From contig CM075102.1 in assembly GCA_037576195.1 (NCBI GenBank), positions 28,764,745 to 28,828,744 on the forward strand: 64,000 bases of DNA. The letters are read 5' to 3'. The stretch comes from Phytoseiulus persimilis. Lineage: Eukaryota > Arthropoda > Arachnida > Mesostigmata > Phytoseiidae. The notes beneath the pieces were generated by a model that did not search any database, was not told the origin of the DNA, and saw only the letters and a list, made by a program, of their open reading frames with translations. This document shows positions 45,830-62,485 of this stretch, one piece after another (position 1 is the stretch's first letter; each line of letters begins with the position of its first letter). The position numbers and the translations under genes were made by a program.

Positions 45830-46035
45830 CCGTTCTGGAATCCATGGATGTTAGTGAGCGCCGTCGAATCCACTTTCATAGCTGGAATCCGCACTCGGCA
45901 TAGAAGCCTCGGTTGATGTAACACGAGACCAAAATGATTTCCGGTATTGCGGGTTTTCGAGATTTCGAGCGTTCGTTATTTCGGGTTTTCGGTATTTCGG
46001 GTTTTCGTTATTTTGGGTTTTCGGGATTCCGGGTG
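45830..46035 (-). repeat. minisatellite arm 2, inverted copy of arm 1
   Basis: Reading the minus strand gives the same unit series in the same order, including the irregular unit (aacgctcgaaatctcg), then the same flank (ggcttctatgccgag). The arms are about 80% alike and separated by roughly 0.5 kb. The matching minus frame reads NNENPKYRKPEITNARN. Confidence 0.85.
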
Positions 46036-46792
46036 CACACCGTTGGATCAAGAGGGAATTTTCGTCTCTCACGAACGGAACAAAAAGAGTCGCACAGTAA
46101 GCGGGAAAGACTGCACTGCAACCGAGAATCACACGGATCAGATCAATTGGCCTCGTGGGCGTGTTTCGGCAATCCGAAGCCAGCGAATTTACGCAGAGTT
46201 CGGTTCATGGTTCGGCCAACGAATGCAACCTTTGAAGGTATCGTTCAACTGAACGCGAGTGGCATGGTGTCGAAGAAGCTCTCGAACTGCAACGCGACAC
46301 TCAATTGCGAGCACAGGAACACGGACACGCAAACACACACTTCCCCTGTCGGTCTCTCCGACCACTAGTATTGTTTATTACCTCCGTTTCATGGTGTCGA
46401 AGAACTCTTCCTTTCCTTCGGAAAAGCTTCTCCACCGGGACCAGGCCGCCGCGCTCTATCACTGAGGCGATATCACGAAATGGATAAAACCTGCCGAGAG
46501 CGACACAAGCGAGTGCCTAGGGAGATTGGCGTCGTTCGGTTCGTCTGTCTGTCTGTCCGCCGCAGTCGCTTATCTGCTAGGCCTGCCCCTCTATCTTATC
46601 CGCGATTGAGAGCAGGTATCAGCGCTCCTCCATCTCGGGGCTTGTAATCAACAGTCTGTCCTAAAGATTGTGAAGTGTCGGGGGGCTCTGCAAATGACCT
46701 CAGGGAAAAGTAGCACTCAGAAGGAGCGGCTTCTCGATCTCGGAGAGATGGAGTCAGCTCAGGATGATTCCAGTACGGTGACGACTTGCTGA
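46036..46792. other. spacer; short CTGT microsatellite
   Basis: A short tract, ctgtctgtctgtcc, lies near 46544. A small repeated phrase (atggtgtcgaagaa, 46263 and 46391) suggests a local duplication of about 130 bp. No gene seen. Confidence 0.4.
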
Positions 46793-47155
46793 GAAGGTCC
46801 GAGAGGATCAGCGCCGCCTCGGAGGGAAGATATTGTCGAAGATCGGATATCCGATCTCTCCAGAGCCACGATAACAGCGGCCGAAATCGTAGGCCACACT
46901 AGAGCTTCACCAGAGCATCATGTCAACAGCCGTTTCTCGACCTTGCAGTTGGTCGAGCACGCAGACGGCGAGCTGGTTCGCGGTTTTTCGATTCAAGGGA
47001 CAGGGTATCAGCTGTCTGAGCAAGAGTTTGCTCTCTGGCAGCTCACTGACTTCAAGTTGAAACAAGGTCTGATACGCGCTATTAGTCATATTAAAGTCGC
47101 TGTCGGCTATACTATGCTCCGGCAGAGATTTCATTGCCCACCCAATCCACTTTGA
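46793..47155 (+). CDS. hypothetical coding exon, 120 codons
   Basis: Open from just after a TGA at 46790 to TGA at 47153-47155, with no ATG at its start, so it is probably a 3' exon. It reads REDIVEDRISDLSRATITAA, EHADGELVRGFSIQGTGYQ and LSEQEFALWQLTDFKLKQGL. Composition and codon pattern are convincing; no domain recognised. Partner exons upstream were not found. Confidence 0.4.
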   Translation, partial: EGPRGSAPPRREDIVEDRISDLSRATITAAEIVGHTRASPEHHVNSRFSTLQLVEHADGELVRGFSIQGTGYQLSEQEFALWQLTDFKLKQGLIRAISHIKVAVGYTMLRQRFHCPPNPL

Positions 47156-47369
47156 TTTGGTACCAAGGTGGCGTCGATCGCGAGCTTGTTCGATATTCCC
47201 GCGAATGAGTAAATTTTACGAACTCGCAAAACCGCTAAATGCTTCGATCGACCTTAATTTTGCGAACGTCGCCATCAGGAAGGAACACGAGAGCAGCTCT
47301 CAGAAATTATGGATCCAGATACTCTGAGAAGACATTCTATCGCTTACAGGAGATGGATCCGCGCAGGAG

Positions 47370-47673
47370 CTAAACGAAGACCAGACTCGAATCGCAGAGC
47401 CCTGCGCGGTATCTCCGACGAAAACCCACCTGTGGCCGAATGACCCACTGAATGTCACACTGGAATCTCACCTCTAGTACAAGTGTAGGTTTCTGGCCGT
47501 CGTACTGAAGCGCTGGATTCAACTGGAGCCGAGCTGCACGTGCGGTAAGCAATGCCGTGCCTCCAGACGTACTCGACGTGTGTGAGAGGAACGTGAAGTG
47601 CGCTCTCACCGAAAGTGAAAATGCCGCCAAAGTTTGAAAAATAAAGCATGCCAGGGCTCAGAATTTTGACCAC
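47370..47673 (-). CDS. possible exon(s), unassigned
   Basis: Two overlapping minus frames are open. One (TARAARLQLNPALQYDGQKP) reaches a GTGAGA donor near 47469. The other (MVKILSPGMLYFSNFGGIFT) begins with an ATG. No family recognised; may be antisense chance frames. Confidence 0.2.
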
Positions 47674-47956
47674 TTCAACCTACAGCAACAGACAGGGCAC
47701 CAATCCTGCACCATTCGGTCCCGGCCAGTCTTAATGAAGGCTCTCAAAGTCGAACGTATCTCTTTTGATCGAAACCACTGCTTGAAAACTTTCGACATGA
47801 CGGCATGGGGGCGCTACAATCGTGCGAGGCCGAACCAAAACAGAACCTCCGCTTTCGCGCAGCGAGTCGAAAACTCGATTTGAGTTTTCTAGATTTCCAT
47901 TGAATGGGTGTGACGCTGGATTTCCATCCTGGATTTTATGCCATTAACTGCCAATC

Positions 47957-49333
47957 ATGTTCAGCTTTAGGTGTGCGCTCCGCGTGGCCAGGAATCGGAC
48001 GCGCGTGCGGACTTACTGTATAGCAGAAGATAACCCATACTTCGCGAAATATGCTGCCAAATTGAAAAAGTATCAGGATTCCAACCCCGAGGACTTCGAA
48101 AGCAAGATACAAGACTTGAAGAAAAGTCAACGGAAGAAGCTGCTCATCAATCCTGACGGAACCGTCGAAGATGGAGTCTCTCCAAAAGGTTCAAGTCGAA
48201 CTGTGTCTATATGCCGATTGTTGACATTTCCTGCTCAAATAACCATGATTATTGAGTTCCTCTCGATACCACCGCCCAAGAAGAAGTATCAGACTGAGTT
48301 GTCGTACTCACCGAGATTTTTCCTTAGAGTTGAAGAATACTCCGCGATTGACCAAGGGAGAAATTCGGATAGAGAAACCTGAACAGCTAGAAAGCCTTTC
48401 CGTTGAACAGCTAAGTCAAGCTTGGAAGGAAAGGCATGCCAACAAAGACTCGATTTGTGGTATCGTTCCACAGGAGCCTTTCGAGACAATGGCGAAACGT
48501 GGTGTAGAGTTCCCCATTTTCGTGTATCCAGTTCCTCGAGGGGATGGGTGAGACGACATTGATAATTCTACGTTTCCATGATTCACGCGGCCTCAGCAAT
48601 TCAGGTCTCATTCACCGGTTGTAGCCGAGATACATTCGATCAGAAATCTAGTGCTTCCCTCTTTCAGCTATGAAATGTTCCTCGGACAAGTTTCCAGTGG
48701 AGGTTTGGAAGTGCATTTCACGCCGCTAGTTGAATTCCAGAAGCACCAGAGTGAAGCGCCTCCCTGTTTACAATTGAAGTTCTTCACCGACTTCATTGAC
48801 GGCAAGGGCGTCGTCTTGATGGCCGGGGAGTACAACGGCAAGGTAAATTCCAACGATCGATAAGCAGACACAATGGTCCACGACTTTTACGCCGTGATTG
48901 ACGAACCGTGAGCAGGGGACGTTTTATAGATTCACTATTCACAACCCGGTACGAGGTGATCTACCCCTGGGCGCTGCCGGGTCATGAATAGTTCATCATG
49001 GAACGACGAGCTCTGATATTGGAACTGCCTCTCGGCTACAGAGATTCTCTCGCGGTTAGCTGGATATCGAAGCAACGATTTGTTGGAGGGCGCTCTCTCC
49101 TCAGCTCTCATGTGGTTTCTCATGAGGAAACGCATTCATTGAAGGTGATCGGGCCGGAACACGCTCAATGCCTGGCGAATCAACACCAAATCTATTATGG
49201 GTCCACTGAGCTGAAGCGGAAGCTCTTGCTCTGGAATTTCAACCGGGAACCGAAGTCATTCAATCACGAAATTCTCATAGAAGAGTTCGAAAGAACCTTA
49301 GGAGGCGTGAAGGAAGGTGTAGTTCTGAACTAG
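47957..49333 (+). CDS. ATPAF1: ATP synthase F1 complex assembly factor 1 (Atp11)
   Basis: Mitochondrial matrix chaperone that holds the F1 beta subunit until assembly. Four exons: 47957-48188, 48328-48547, 48668-48842, 49145-49333; phases agree, 271 residues, shorter than human (about 330). An Arg-rich start (MFSFRCALRVARNRTRVRTY) serves as presequence. PYFAKYAAKLKKYQ is the conserved N-terminal box. ATP11 core: SVEQLSQAWKERHANKDSIC, EFPIFVYPVPRGDGYEMFLG, VLMAGEYNGK, EHAQCLANQHQIYYG and the end RTLGGVKEGVVLN. The first donor (AAAAG|GTTCAA) is non-consensus but is the only join that keeps the frame. Confidence 0.9.
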
Positions 49334-49463
49334 GAGTAGGTTAATTTTTGTAATTGATCGTGATCGCAAGAAAGATGTATTCAGGAGATGACCTAACTTA
49401 ATAAACCGAGCGAGAGGTGCTTCCGCTCCTCGTTAACCAGGACCGCGCTGGAATTCACTCGCG

Positions 49464-50307
49464 ATGTCTAAATCTGTGCTAGTTATGGTTTGCTTTCAGA
49501 TGTTTTCATTAGCGCCCTATCATAGAGTGTTGAATCCCTATTTCACCAACAAAATCTTCCTCTCCTTCTCTATGTTTGATCTCGCGATAAGACGCGGCGT
49601 CTTCCAACATTTGCTCTGGTGATCCAATTCAACAAAATACACTCGTCTCAGGAACAGGACACATGGCCAAGAGGATCCGAGGGCCCGAGCTGTCATGGAG
49701 TTTCGGACAAAACTTGATGGCGTCCACTATTCCCCGCCACTTCCGTTCTGGTATCATGTGGTCATGCACTGGAGAGAAAAGTATCGGGTGTTTGCTGTAC
49801 CACCCGACGTTGATCGCAAGTCGGAACGAGTTACAAATCGCATGACCATTAGTATTGCGTTCTGTGAGGAGTCAAACGTGACCGGGAAGGTGTAGCTCAT
49901 TAGTTTCCAAGGCAAAACTCACACTCTCGCTTTCGGTCTGAATTCTCGAGATCAATGGACAGCTGATCCGCTCTGAGCCCCGAGAGAACCTAGCCCAAAC
50001 CCGCGCACTTGCGGTGCTGGATCTGAGTGCAAACATTACATCTGCACAGAATGAGCTTTGAAGAATCGGCAGGTTATGCTGTGAGATGAAGAGCAGTACC
50101 TCACAGCTGTTGAATAACTTGGACCAGGGATTGAGAGCTCGGAGGAGAAGAATTCACTATGACCTCGCCCCTACGCATTCGAGCTCGAGCTCCCGAATTT
50201 CCTCAAGCGAACGGGGACGATCGAATATTTTCCATGGAGTTCCCCAACGGCGTTCATCACATGGAGATGAGTCACGGGACAGAACAGACTGTATTCGTTT
50301 CACCTGA
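49464..50307 (+). CDS. hypothetical gene, two or three coding-like exons
   Basis: Exon A at 49652-49891 follows the acceptor cactcgtctcag and reads VMEFRTKLDGVHYSPPLPFW, YHVVMHWREKYRVFAVPPDV and ESNVTGK, ending at a GTGTAG donor. Exon B at about 50107-50307 follows the acceptor cctcacag and reads LLNNLDQGLRARRRRIHYDL, with a Ser-rich tail. A possible first exon starts at 49464 (MSKSVLVMVCFQ). An alternative frame at 50159-50437 is also open. No family recognised. Confidence 0.3.
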
Positions 50308-51318
50308 ATATGGTCGCCATCTGACAAGGCTTAGGTCATCGTCGTCAGGACCCTCGAACGCTCAGTACTGGGATCGTTCCGAGATTCGAACGGTGATGTC
50401 GCCGACGCACCGAGGAGGCAGGCGGAGGCCTGTCTGAATCAAGAAAATATTTCGAAATCCATCGCTACACGTGGAGCTTTGACCGTGTCCCAGTCCGGTC
50501 CGCGACGAGCTCGGAACGCATTCGCTCGAGAGCAATGATCTCCAATCCTGAAATTCCTCTCGTAATGGGCCCTCTGAATGGGGGAAATTTCTATGATAAT
50601 ACTAGAATAGTGGATCTCGACTAAAGTCGGGACGTGCGATCGCCACGATGCTCGCTGCCCGCCCTGCGACAGAAGAAGCACAAGTATTTTGTTCTGGTTG
50701 ACACTCTCTTTTGTTGCCGTCCTACTTCCGGGACCGTCAATCGAGTGCTGCGAACGCTGCTTTGCGGAACAACGCTCGGTTGCTGAGCGACGCTAACAGC
50801 GTTCGTATATCAGCAGCGCACACACGAAGTCGGAAAGAGTTTGAGTTCATGGCGGAGATCCCCCTCCGTCTCCCCTTGGAATGGGGCCGTCGCCCGAACG
50901 ATTCAGGCGCCCACCAGACGCCTCTCGCCATTGCGATGAGTCATTGTCCCTACTCTCCCTCGCACACTTGCTCCGATGTTTGCTGATTCAGGACCCTTTG
51001 CGGACTTTTTGGAGCAGCCGTGATGTTCACAAAATCGCAATTCCAGCAGGGCTGAATATATCCCGACGGAAGTCGTCAGAAAGGTGTTCGAGATCACATG
51101 GGAAACGGGGAAATGTTGCCCGATTCGAACCTCATTCGCGCGAAATTCCATGAAGCATCCCACCAGTCCTTTTCTCATGTGTAGCAACGCTCGACCGGTT
51201 ACGAAGAGCATTTCGAGTGAGTTTGGCAGGAGACTGCGGACTGTTTGTGTGCCTCTCATGATAGAGAGACACACCAACACACCCTGACAGCCGACTAACC
51301 ATTCATCCAACCCACTAG

Positions 51319-51563
51319 ACCCGAACAATAAAGCGGCGAAACTTTGTGACCTCCGCCCAGGGACCCCACCCAGTGAGCGGAAGGGAGTAAGGAAATGGAG
51401 TGATGGCTTGTCGAGAGCGGTTGCTGATCTCGGCGTAGTTTCCCTCCTCGGATTTCTTTTGAATAACCTGACAGTTCCCTGCTCGCTTACCAATGCCCAC
51501 GTGGGCTTTATTGTGGGTGAAAATCCGGAGCCCGACGAGTTGCTTGAACCGCAGTCGGCCTAA
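51319..51563 (+). CDS. hypothetical 3'-terminal exon
   Basis: Follows an acceptor (ccaacccactag) and runs open to TAA at 51561-51563. Reads NNKAAKLCDLRPGTPPSERK, ADLGVVSLLGFLLNNLTVPC and AHVGFIVGENPEPDELLEPQ. Very natural composition, including one hydrophobic stretch. A candidate upstream exon after the acceptor near 51077 reads KGVRDHMGNGEMLPDSNLIR; the join is not fixed. A further plus frame, 51493-51747 (DSIDSDAGFPLLETDPDRSS), is also open. No family recognised. Confidence 0.35.
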
Positions 51564-51749
51564 CGATCCCTTTGACTCCAGCGAACTCGAGAGTCATTCC
51601 ATACAAACGGTGTCGACGGCGACGGGGAAATCTCGCTTATACGTCCACGCGCCGGACTCCATTGATTCCGATGCGGGATTTCCACTTTTGGAAACTGACC
51701 CGGATAGGTCCAGTGATCAGAAAGAGCTTCGGCTCCCGATGATTTGAGA

Positions 51750-52490
51750 AAATAATACAGTTGATAAGGACACGCCCTGAGTCTTGATTTCAATGCTCTG
51801 GGAGCAGCAATTGACTGTCGAGCCTCCGATTAGTACAGCGGTCAGGAATCGGAGAGCATACTGCGTGTCCAAATCCACGGATCGTGGATGACTCAGACCG
51901 AGTTTCCATGGAGATCCGGTTGTTACAGCTGATCACAAACTAGTGAACATTAGCTTTTCACATGACCGGTTTTCCGGCTCCTCCGAATTTGTGGTTTCTC
52001 CCACTAAACTGCTCAAGCTTATCCATTTCCGGTTCCCGTTTTCATGGATTCACGAAGCGATGGCTGGCATTCCTCCTCGAATGTAACATCAAGTCCTCGC
52101 TCATAATCGTTTGTCACCTAAGCTTTTTTGTCAGGGAAAGGAGAGCACAAAGCGGTGACGAATCTTGAGCTGATGCAATGAAAACTCTTCTGAGGTCTTA
52201 TTAACACTACCTGCTTTATTGAAGGGGCTGCGCGCGACTGTCATTTTGGTTATGTCACTGGATCTTTTCCGTGGTTCCCTTGGTTGATATTACTAGCACA
52301 GACAATGACGTTACAATCATTTCAAAAATAATAATCGTGGTAGTAGTCATAGTTAAATACGGGTATTCTGAAATGCCTGGTAGTCGAAGTTGCTGTTGTT
52401 GTTGTGATGGTAGTGAAAAACTTAAAATGTACAAGGACTGATCTTCGTCCTGCCTAACGCTGTCGCCATCACTGAACGACAATCAAAGAA
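51750..52490. other. spacer, no gene seen
   Basis: AT-rich with a gttgttgtt run near 52395; likely 3' UTR or spacer. Confidence 0.35.
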
Positions 52491-52860
52491 CTACTCTCGC
52501 CCCGATGCACCGAAGGAAAAGGCAGCGTCAGACAGCCCGCGCATACCCCGTTTCTGCATTTCAGAGATTCGGGTTTCAAATACTGCTTTCACATCATGAA
52601 TGACATCCGCGCCTTTGGCAATGAGAGATGATGTTCCGCTCTTTTCTCCCCGTTTATTCGTCCCGTTTCTCTGTGGCTTCCCAAGCATATGTCATTTCGT
52701 TCTCGTCACTGTTTCTCGCATTGCTCATTGGTCGGATCTCAACCGTGAGTCAGACTTTCCCTTCGTCGAATCGCGGCCTCCCTCTCTCTCGCACAGTTTT
52801 AAAATCCGGGTTTCCAGATCCTCCAACCTGGCTTTCTCTGTTTGAAATGTTCCGCAGTTC
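52491..52860 (-). CDS. hypothetical coiled-coil-like 3' exons
   Basis: Minus frame 52491-52688 reads KGADVIHDVKAVFETRISEM, then QKRGMRGLSDAAF and TAG. Upstream, an open stretch around 52745-52855 reads FQTEKARLEDLETRILKLCE before a possible donor. Both have heptad-like charged/leucine patterns, suggesting one small coiled-coil protein downstream of beta-tubulin on the same strand. The join was not proven. Confidence 0.35.
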
Positions 52861-53020
52861 GATTCTCCTACGTCCGAATCCTCTCTACGTTCATATGACT
52901 AAGTCAGATTTCTTTCTCACAACATGCAAAGAGAAGGCCTCCGCTAGAGCCTCCGATCGATTCAGTGAGTGCGGAAGAGTTCGGCGCTCGACAACTGGGA
53001 AGTTAAATGTGTTTCTGCAT

Positions 53021-58026
<5,006 letters not shown>

Positions 58027-59539
58027 CGTGCTTGCTCAGTCGACAAGTGAGAAAGTCTATGAGAATACGAGAACGCCGCACTTGCTTGTGCCGCCGTAGA
58101 CCCTAACGAAGACGCGAGACGAGTGAGATCTCGTCTGACAACGTCCCATTGGCTCGTGAGAAGGGGAACTGTTTGAAGGGAGTGCAGCGGAACACGAACA
58201 CTCAAAATAGCGGCGAGCTCGTGTCGACTGATAGCTCTTCCATCTTTGATTTCCGACCAATCGTGAGCGCGCAGTTTCGTTGGAATTCCCTGAGATTATC
58301 AAACACAACGCAAGACTATCAACACATCTGGGGAGGGGCGAAATCGAAGTGAAATCATCATGCTCGATTTCAGGTCGACGACAACCTTGGGATGTGGAGT
58401 TCCTTTCCCGCAAGAGCTTCTCCAATCAGTGGTACGATATGCTGAATCTGTTTCCGCGCTCGAAGAATTGCCACATCGATTCTTCTTCGGTCTTTCGCGA
58501 TAAGAGTGTTTCGTGGTGATCTCTCGGATACGATTGATCGCATCGCCAGTCGCGGCACCTTGTTACAAACACTTTGCTACGGAGTGAGGGACCGGCGCCA
58601 AATTCAAATTGAGGGGAGGCTAGCGCCCCCTGGAGAAGCGATCGGAAACATTCCCATGACGGCGGCGACAGAGCGTGCGGTCCCGACCGATTGCTTCGGT
58701 GTTGGCAGCCGGACCGACCGACCGGCTCTTGCTTACTCGAATGTTATACCTTGCTGTGAGCCAGATAGCCGCTTCATTGCTTGCTGGGTTCCATGCTGGC
58801 CAGCCAGCCGACGTCCAGCAGCCGAGATCCGAATGGAAGGCACACGAGCGAGAGTTCATCAGCAGCGATGCGCACGGGCGCCTAAGCACGAATCCAACGT
58901 ACGAAGTTCCATTGAGCACGAATGTCATGACGTACGAAGTCTTGGAGGAGGAGGCTTCTAGCTCTGATCCAGGGCAAGCATCGAAGTCTTCCTGTGCAGT
59001 CTGGTCGCCATTCATAAGTGCCCAAATAATCCGAGGTTGGAAGCGGATCCAGGGGAATTGTCTCTTCATAATCGACAACCATGATGCTAATGAAGTTAGC
59101 CCTTGGTTGGCTGCATCGCTGGGAGAAAATATTGCTGCACAATGCGAGAATAAAAACGAAAACGAGCCACCGTCCCGACAGAAGAGGGCTCCGCGCGCTT
59201 AGATAACGGAGATCTTCCAGAAAAAGAGTTGGCAGCGATAGCAACTTCTCCAACGGATTCCGGCAGCTGCATCGCCATCGGGTCGTAGCTCTCCACTCCA
59301 TGCGAGACGAAATTCGTTGTGGACCGAAGGCCGGATTCCTGGAGTACCTCATTGCTTTGGGGTACGACGCTCGGACGAATGACAAGTCCCGATGTTAGGT
59401 CCGACATACTGATCAAAAACTCACTACATGGATACAGAAATTGTATATGGGGTTGATATTGCACGGTGAAACGATACTTGGACCAATACTCCCAACGTTG
59501 ATAGAAGGACAGAGCTACGCCACTCTACGAAACATCTAA
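58027..59539. other. tubulin upstream region with overlapping open frames
   Basis: Contains the likely beta-tubulin promoter. Several frames overlap at 58370-59385 on both strands. One plus frame begins MLYLAVSQIAASLLAGFHAG (58741-59202), which resembles a signal peptide. A minus frame at 58370-58558 is Arg/Lys-rich and also protein-like. Neither is strong enough to call. Confidence 0.3.
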
Positions 59540-61234
59540 CAACGCATCCCAAGAAAGCTAAATGACGATCGGCGTGCAGTAGAGGAGGCATCTATATCAA
59601 CAAGGGATCCAAGATGTGACGACGGCCCAAAACTTGAAGAAGTCATCCATGAACTCTCCCTCACACCTGATTATCGGAACCCAACTCAGTCGTCTGAACT
59701 GAGATTCAGAGAATAGAATCTCAATTTGCGAATCGCCGGGGTGAAGAATCCCGTTACGATGGTTCTGCTGATGAAAATCCCCGAGAGGCATCCTACTCGG
59801 ATCATCATTCATTTCAGTTCTACCCGCCGCTCGTCGTCACCTATAGCTCCGTGGAGATGATCCATGATGACCATCAGCTCCTCATCGATTTTCTCATGGA
59901 AAGCGGAACTCTCAGGAAGCCCCACAATGCTCTTTCTCACGAATCACAGTTCATTGTCTCCATATTTTCTCTTTTTCGTTGACATTCGACATCCGAGCTC
60001 GAGCGTCTCGAATATTGAATCACACCAGATCGCTGTGTTACAGTTGTGTTTTGTCCGCGATCCATTCCAATTTGTCGAGGGATTCGAGTTGGAGCGATAG
60101 CAGGGAGCGGATTTTGGAACCACAGACTGCACGACCACGAGGACTTTCCAGAGAAATGGTTTGAATCGTTTTGAAAAGTTCTTTCTTCTCTTCTGTTTAG
60201 TCCGAGCAGCCCGACGCTGTGACGTGCGCCGCCTCCTGTGGTCGGTGGCTCCGGAGTCAAACGGAGACAATTTGAGTTTAAAGAAAACCTTTTCGGCCAT
60301 GCGAACCATTCTGTATGACTTCTCAGAGCAACAACCAGAGCTCATGATCGATGAAACGTTGTTTCTTTCCCTCCGTCCGTTTGGTCTGAAGTGTGAGTCG
60401 AGATCGTGAGTACAACAACGAGTGAACTAGTTTCATGGAAAGCGTTCTCTTCCCCGGACAACCTCTGACCTACCCCATCCCCTTTCCGACGACGCCAGCT
60501 CGGATCGAAGCCCTTCTGGCATCGTTGAAGGGAAAATAACACAGAAACAGCAGTTGTGCAGGACGAACCGACATTGACCGTGTGCGGAAAACAATACACT
60601 AATGCTGGGGAATTATAACCTGTAGAACCCGGCTTCCCTGCGCATTCTTTGAACAGAGAGCCATAAAATGGACTATTCGGACAGTGGATTTCTTCACGCT
60701 AGTTTGTGTGCCCGCGAAACGAACAATGGATCTTCGCTGGGACCATATCTTCAACGTCAGCGTTCGAGGGGAACCGAGCTTGGGCATACCGGAGACCATG
60801 TAGTGGATCCCTTCGAGAGACACGTAGATGTGAGCTGACGTCACCCCGTCTCCCACACCCAATTTCCGACGAACTGTTTCTTCTAGCTCCGACGTATCGG
60901 CATTTCACTTCCTTTCACCTCGTGGAGGAAGGGCGTGACAAACACCCGGAGCCACCGGCAAACACTCGACTCGATTTGGAGGAATCGAAGTCAAAGAGAT
61001 CGTGAGTCGCTCTTCCAAAAATTCATCGGTCCATCGCTTTCGAGCCGAAGTGGAATAGTCGAAGATGGGTGGCTGGCTTAGTCATAGCGCGAAACCGACC
61101 CCACTATCGTTACTCGTTACATTTTCATGTTGTCCGAGATCTACTCGAATGTCAAAGACGAAGGCTGTTATGACATCTTTCAAGGAGCTTTGGCGGCAGT
61201 TTATTGAGCTGACTTTCCATTTGTGGAGACCACC
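59540..61234 (+). CDS. hypothetical multi-exon gene
   Basis: Four coding-like stretches on one strand. 59540-59716: DDGPKLEEVIHELSLTPDYR. 59710-59982: ESRYDGSADENPREASYSDH and VVTYSSVEMIHDDHQLLIDF. 60201-60392: after acceptor ctgtttag, LLWSVAPESNGDNLSLKKTF, TILYDFSEQQPELMIDETLF, donor GTGAGT. 60887-61001: after acceptor cttctag, PTYRHFTSFHLVEEGRDKHP, donor GTGAGT. The last two join in phase. A downstream frame near 61090-61210 reads YIFMLSEIYSNVKDEGCYDI to TGA. The first two overlap in different frames, so a frameshift or wrong boundary remains. No family recognised. Confidence 0.4.
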
Positions 61235-62485
61235 CGACCCTGCAGCAGAGTCTAGAGTACCGACGGGAGCGTCTCACCGGGTTGGTTATCCAAGTCGTCT
61301 CGGCCTTTCTCCATCCTGCTCTGCTCCGCCGGATAGAAGCGCTCGCTGTGCTCTGTTAGGGGCCCTGGGTTGCTGCTCTGTGAATAAACAATAAATGAAA
61401 CTAGAGTGGGCGAAGACTGACAGGAAAGACGAGACATGCTGACAGCATGCTTTGGGGATGCGTTATCCACGGGAAGCCGTCATTGAAGAACTTCTCCTTC
61501 GGAACATATACATGCATAGCAAAACAAACAGACAAGCGACCAACCGACTGAATCGGAATAAGCGTTGAGATTTTTGTGAAGCTCCGATCTCTGCGAGAAA
61601 ACTGCTTCCGTTTCGCATAGATATTCGCGTATTCATTGGTCGATCAGGCGAGTGAAACCTCGAAGGTGTAAAACCGCGAGACTTTCGCACCACGTCAGCT
61701 CTGAGTGGGCCCGTGGAAGCAACCAACAGGTGATTGAGAAGACGCTCGGGTGACGCATATGTTAAATTTGACGATGAGTCACAACTGAGATCGAAGCTGT
61801 CACCCCGAAAAGTATTATTGGACTTTCACACAGGCAGCGTCGAGGTGCGAAGCGTCAGCCGGCAAAGCTGATGGCTGAGCCATCAGTCCGAAGATAGATC
61901 ATTGAAGTCCACAAAGAGCTCTCCAGATCTTTCTCTCAGAATCGATACGCTGCAATGCGGACCCGTCACTCGGTGCAGCTATGCGGGTGTACTGGTCAAC
62001 CGGAATCCTTCGCACACGAATACGGAATTCGGTTCCCGGAATCAAGGTAAGAACACGTTCGACACCGAAACTTTCCCGCACGCCAGCTGGAAGAACTCGC
62101 GTGCAGCCGAACGTCTACCTCTCCACTGTGAGGCTCAAATACGCTCCACCAGCTTGGGGAGAACTTCCTAACGTCTGGCGGTGTGTCATCAAGCCGTGTG
62201 AGACCTCCAGGACTGAGACGAAACGAGAAATATGGCGACCGAAACTCTGGCGCGAGTCTCAGAGTTTTCCTCAATCTGGCAAAGTCGTAAATTGAATTCC
62301 ATGAATTCGTTCGCAGACTGAACACCCCGAATTTCCCGGCAACCGACGTTTTTCAATGTTCGTTCTTGGCGATCTGACAAATCGGTGGACCGCGTCTGAA
62401 GCTCTGCTCTCTCCTTCTACGCCGGTGCCTCCGCTTTGTTCGCGCGCCGTCTTCGGCTGCTCGCGCATACATACTGCCCAGATGT
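61235..62485. other. unresolved, no supported gene
   Basis: Overlapping frames on both strands at 61900-62585 without a clear winner or domain. Confidence 0.3.

Noticed and set aside
45091-46035. CRISPR-like array from the 16-bp repeats
   Set aside because: Units are head-to-tail without unique spacers, in an animal genome; it is a minisatellite.
50903-51493. 196-codon minus ORF
   Set aside because: Antisense to plus-strand stretches with better codon character and splice sites; no domain.
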